Of a stretch of DNA of 64,000 nucleotides, positions 63,425-64,000 are shown piece by piece. Below the pieces are notes generated by a model, which saw nothing but the letters and a program-made list of their open reading frames with translations, made no database searches and had not been told where the DNA came from. Every line of letters begins with the position of its first letter. The stretch's first letter is position 1. The translations under genes and the position numbers were made by a program. The DNA comes from Bradyrhizobium genosp. L. GTDB taxonomy: Bacteria; Pseudomonadota; Alphaproteobacteria; Rhizobiales; Xanthobacteraceae. Location of the stretch: the NCBI RefSeq assembly GCF_015624485.1, contig NZ_CP061378.1:4154001-4218000 (forward strand). Reading direction: 5' to 3'.

Positions 63425-63452
63425 TGTCGTCCCGGCGAAAGCCGGGACCACC
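63425..63452 (+). repeat. Single arm of the GAAA-loop hairpin repeat
   Basis: GTCCCGGC (63429-63436), loop GAAA, GCCGGGAC (63441-63448), a perfect 8-bp stem. It starts 38 bases after the permease stop and is the same family as the arms at 14861 and 31531, but only one arm is present here. It might also slow or end transcription of the transporter operon; no T run follows. Confidence 0.75.
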
Positions 63453-63574
63453 TTGCAACACATTGTACGTCTTCAAACAAACGAGCGCGGTTGGATTTGA
63501 CGTTCGCCTCGCAGGTCGTCTTCAGCTATTCTCCGCGCCTCGGAACTTCCGGACTCCAATGGAGGGTACGGGAA

Positions 63575-64000
63575 ATGAGGACGCGGGCGCTAGGTGCGAT
63601 GGTTTCTGGTTCTGAGACTGGGTTTCCCAACCCGAAGATCCGGTCGGTGCCGGAGATCAATTTTATCAACGGCCCGAGCGTGCAATCCGTTCGAACGGGC
63701 GGATTGATTGCCCGATGTTTCCGCACGACCTGTCTGGAACCGAAGCCTGACGTTTTCCTCGGCTTTTGCGCCGAAGACACCTACATGGTCAGGCTGTTTC
63801 TGAAGGCACATCCGGCAAACACGTTGGTCCGGGGACGGCGACGCATTGACTTGCCTCCGCGGGGCTCGATGGAAAGTGCGATCAGGCACGTTTGCGAGCC
63901 CTTCTCCTGGAAGATGAGCCACGCGGTCGATGTCATCAATTTTGAGATTCCAACGATGACAATCCACGATTACCTGCCAAGCCGCCGCTCTCGTTCGGTC
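63575..64000 (+). CDS. AraC-like transcriptional regulator, N-terminal part (cut by the window edge)
   Basis: 142 codons without a stop from ATG 63575, which follows GGAGGG by 8 bases. The protein begins MRTRALGAMVSGSETGFPNP and contains the short pattern ESAIRHVCEPFSWKMSHAVD then NFEIPTMTIHDYLP, which resembles the N-terminal effector domain of AraC regulators where PFD-FxxPR-LD is usual. The DNA-binding domain, if present, lies beyond the edge. Because the gene lies behind the transporter in the same direction, it may regulate it. Identity is tentative. Confidence 0.45.
   Translation, partial: MRTRALGAMVSGSETGFPNPKIRSVPEINFINGPSVQSVRTGGLIARCFRTTCLEPKPDVFLGFCAEDTYMVRLFLKAHPANTLVRGRRRIDLPPRGSMESAIRHVCEPFSWKMSHAVDVINFEIPTMTIHDYLPSRRSRSV

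Noticed and set aside
1..64000. CRISPR array, tRNA or rRNA genes
   Set aside because: No regularly spaced repeats, no tRNA TPsiC (GGTTCGAATC-like) context with a matching fold, and no rRNA sequence were seen by reading; a tRNA scan would be needed for certainty.

Overview
The window comes from a GC-rich alphaproteobacterium, most likely Bradyrhizobium or a close relative. The evidence is the gene order moeA-lexA-comEC-gltX-gltA next to lpxB-lpxI-lpxA-fabZ-lpxD-bamA-rseP-dxr-cdsA-uppS-frr-pyrH-tsf-rpsB, an alphaproteobacterial SOS box (GAAC-N7-GAAC) in front of lexA, LpxI in place of LpxH, tandem DUF3551 exported proteins, and several intergenic palindromic repeats of the kind common in that genus. 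No rRNA, tRNA or CRISPR was found.

Left part (1-16,000), mostly accessory. It opens with the start of aroE (edge), an IS5-family transposase, a secreted S1/P1 nuclease-acid phosphatase fusion, an exported protein with two DUF3280-like halves divergent from a histidine kinase/response regulator pair, a LysR regulator, an orphan amino-acid-binding protein and small exported proteins. An arsenic cluster follows: a phosphinothricin-acetyltransferase-like (ArsN-like) GNAT, an MFS exporter, a flavoprotein with a cysteine-rich tail and one ArsR on one side; a second ArsR, the aquaglyceroporin AqpS and the arsenate reductase ArsC on the other. No Acr3 or ArsB is present, so arsenite is expected to leave through AqpS or the MFS protein.

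Middle (15,000-47,300), mostly housekeeping. A HAD phosphatase, moeA, lexA with two SOS boxes, comEC, a glutaminyl-tRNA synthetase carrying an extra 201-residue AT-richer C-terminal domain, gltX and gltA. After a small SRPBCC/ArsR operon with two abutting operators comes a long minus-strand block that builds the cell envelope: S2/EF-Ts/UMP kinase/RRF, isoprenoid and CDP-diacylglycerol synthesis, site-2 protease, BamA and the lipid A genes. dnaE lies just upstream of rpsB.

Right part (47,300-64,000). A 32-residue membrane peptide, an Omp25-like porin, two DUF3551 proteins, the LolCDE-type lipoprotein releaser, proS, then a minus-strand copper operon (DUF2946, TonB-dependent receptor, PCuAC chaperone, DUF1775, CopC-CopD). 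Divergent to it is a terminator-bounded stretch that looks like a small RNA, a globin gene broken by a 105-bp repeat, a complete sugar ABC transporter, and the start of an AraC-like regulator cut by the window edge.

The most notable items are the GlnS fusion with its own internal ribosome binding site, the candidate small RNA at about 58,985-59,164, the globin gene interrupted exactly by a palindromic repeat, and the arsenic cluster with an ArsN-like enzyme.
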